Assembly: GCF_946477935.1 (NCBI RefSeq)
Contig: NZ_CAMLAC010000010.1
Location: 1-39,626, forward strand
DNA length: 39,626 bases
From: an uncultured Sphingomonas sp.
GTDB lineage: Bacteria; Pseudomonadota; Alphaproteobacteria; Sphingomonadales; Sphingomonadaceae
Direction of reading: 5' to 3'
The notes under the pieces were generated by a model that saw only the letters and a program-made list of their open reading frames with translations, was not told the origin of the DNA and searched no databases. Positions within the stretch are counted from its first letter, which is position 1, and every line of letters begins with the position of its first letter. The translations under genes were made by a program, and so were the position numbers. Shown here piece after piece: positions 39,067 through 39,626 of this stretch.

Positions 39067-39626
39067 GTCCAGCTTCCTTCGATGTGAGGAGGTAAATCCG
39101 GTCCTGCAGCTCGTCGGCGCTCATGACGCCGTAGCCGATCGGAATGGGGCGGCCGGTCTGCGCGTCCCAGAGCACGACCGCTGGCGTGACCTTGGGCTCA
39201 AGCCCCATGCGGCTGCGCTGGTTGGTCTCGACCGTGTAGTTCGGGAAATGCCGCGATGGGCCGCCATCGGTGGAAATCGCGCGCACCGCGATATGCCAGG
39301 TTGAGGCAACGCTTTGCACGATCGGTGACATGACTTCGCAGGCGCCGCAGCTCTGGGCGAAGAAGTAGAAGAGCCCGTAGCGCTCGGAGAGCTGGGCCAT
39401 CGCGGCGTTCCGTTCCGCGCTTCGCGAATCCTGCCACTGACGCTTTCCGAGCGTCGAAACCGGGCGCTGCAGCGTGTAGTCGAGCTCGGGATCCTGCCAG
39501 ATCGCCCGCTGCCAGACGTCGCTGAAGAGTGAAGCCCGGTCGAGCTGGGCGCGCTGGAATCGGATATAGGCCGTAACATTCGCCGGCGTCGGCTCGAGGA
39601 TCGCCTTGGCCTTCAGTTCCCGCAAG
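39056..39626 (-). CDS. traF: Conjugal transfer protein TraF (N-terminus outside window)
   Basis: The last 189 codons of a TraF-type pilus assembly protein run off the right end of the window. A thioredoxin-like fold is visible: FYFFAQSCGACEVMSPIVQ with the redox CxxC, later GLEPKVTPAVVLWDAQ with the cis-proline segment, and GVMSADELQDRIYLL. The signal peptide and first part are missing because the sequence ends. Full-length TraF proteins are roughly 250-300 residues. It overlaps the traH start by eleven bases if the GTG is used. Confidence 0.88.
   Translation of the reverse strand, partial: LRELKAKAILEPTPANVTAYIRFQRAQLDRASLFSDVWQRAIWQDPELDYTLQRPVSTLGKRQWQDSRSAERNAAMAQLSERYGLFYFFAQSCGACEVMSPIVQSVASTWHIAVRAISTDGGPSRHFPNYTVETNQRSRMGLEPKVTPAVVLWDAQTGRPIPIGYGVMSADELQDRIYLLTSKEAGRDY

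Overview
The window is a GC-rich alphaproteobacterial sequence, most likely from a sphingomonad (Sphingomonadales) conjugative plasmid or integrative conjugative element. Three things support this: a set of small accessory genes of the DUF2493, DUF6878, DUF6915, DUF6437, DUF5818 and DUF6961 types that I know from sphingomonad plasmids; F-type transfer genes (traD, traI, traG, traH, traF); and regulatory boxes of the alphaproteobacterial LexA type (GTTC-N7-GTTC). No integrase, replication gene, rRNA, tRNA or CRISPR array is visible, so plasmid and ICE cannot be told apart here.

Layout. (1) 1-7.9 kb is an accessory and leading region: a large ParB-like protein, the antirestriction protein ArdC, a DUF2493 SLOG-fold protein, DUF6878, DUF6915, a single-stranded DNA-binding protein and several small genes of unknown role. 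(2) 8.2-14.3 kb is the DNA-processing operon: a small ribbon-helix-helix-like protein, the coupling protein TraD and the relaxase-helicase TraI. It is followed by a small gene with its own SOS-type box. (3) 14.3-16.25 kb is a control block. A leftward set holds an S24 (LexA/CI-type) repressor, a secreted nuclease interrupted by an amber codon, DUF5818 and DUF6961. A small possible Cro-like gene lies in the opposite direction. Between the two directions sit twin palindromic operators and another SOS-type box. (4) 16.3-34.4 kb is a defence island. (5) 34.6-39.6 kb returns to the transfer backbone, with leftward traF, traH and traG.

The defence island has three transcriptional units. The first (rightward) is a 5-methylcytosine methyltransferase with an N-terminal helix-turn-helix, a Vsr mismatch endonuclease and an EcoRII-family restriction enzyme: a complete type II system plus its mutation-repair partner, predicted to act at CCWGG-like sites. 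The second (leftward) is a large protein I cannot assign, overlapping by GTGA a DrmD-like SNF2 helicase. The third (rightward, divergent from the second) is a UvrD-like helicase, DrmA, DrmB and a NERD nuclease-helicase fusion, packed tightly. DrmA and DrmB are the core of DISARM. Three features do not match either described DISARM class: there is no phospholipase-D-like DrmC; an SNF2 protein (class 1 trait) and a 5mC methyltransferase (class 2 trait) occur together; and two SF1 helicases plus a large unknown protein are added. I read this as an unusual DISARM-like mosaic and the most interesting content of the window.

The second main observation is a set of four boxes matching GTTCTT-N4-TGTTC. 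They lie before traD, before the small gene after traI, between the S24 repressor and its neighbour, and before the methyltransferase operon. Together with the self-cleaving-type S24 repressor they suggest that DNA damage controls both conjugation and the restriction-modification unit.
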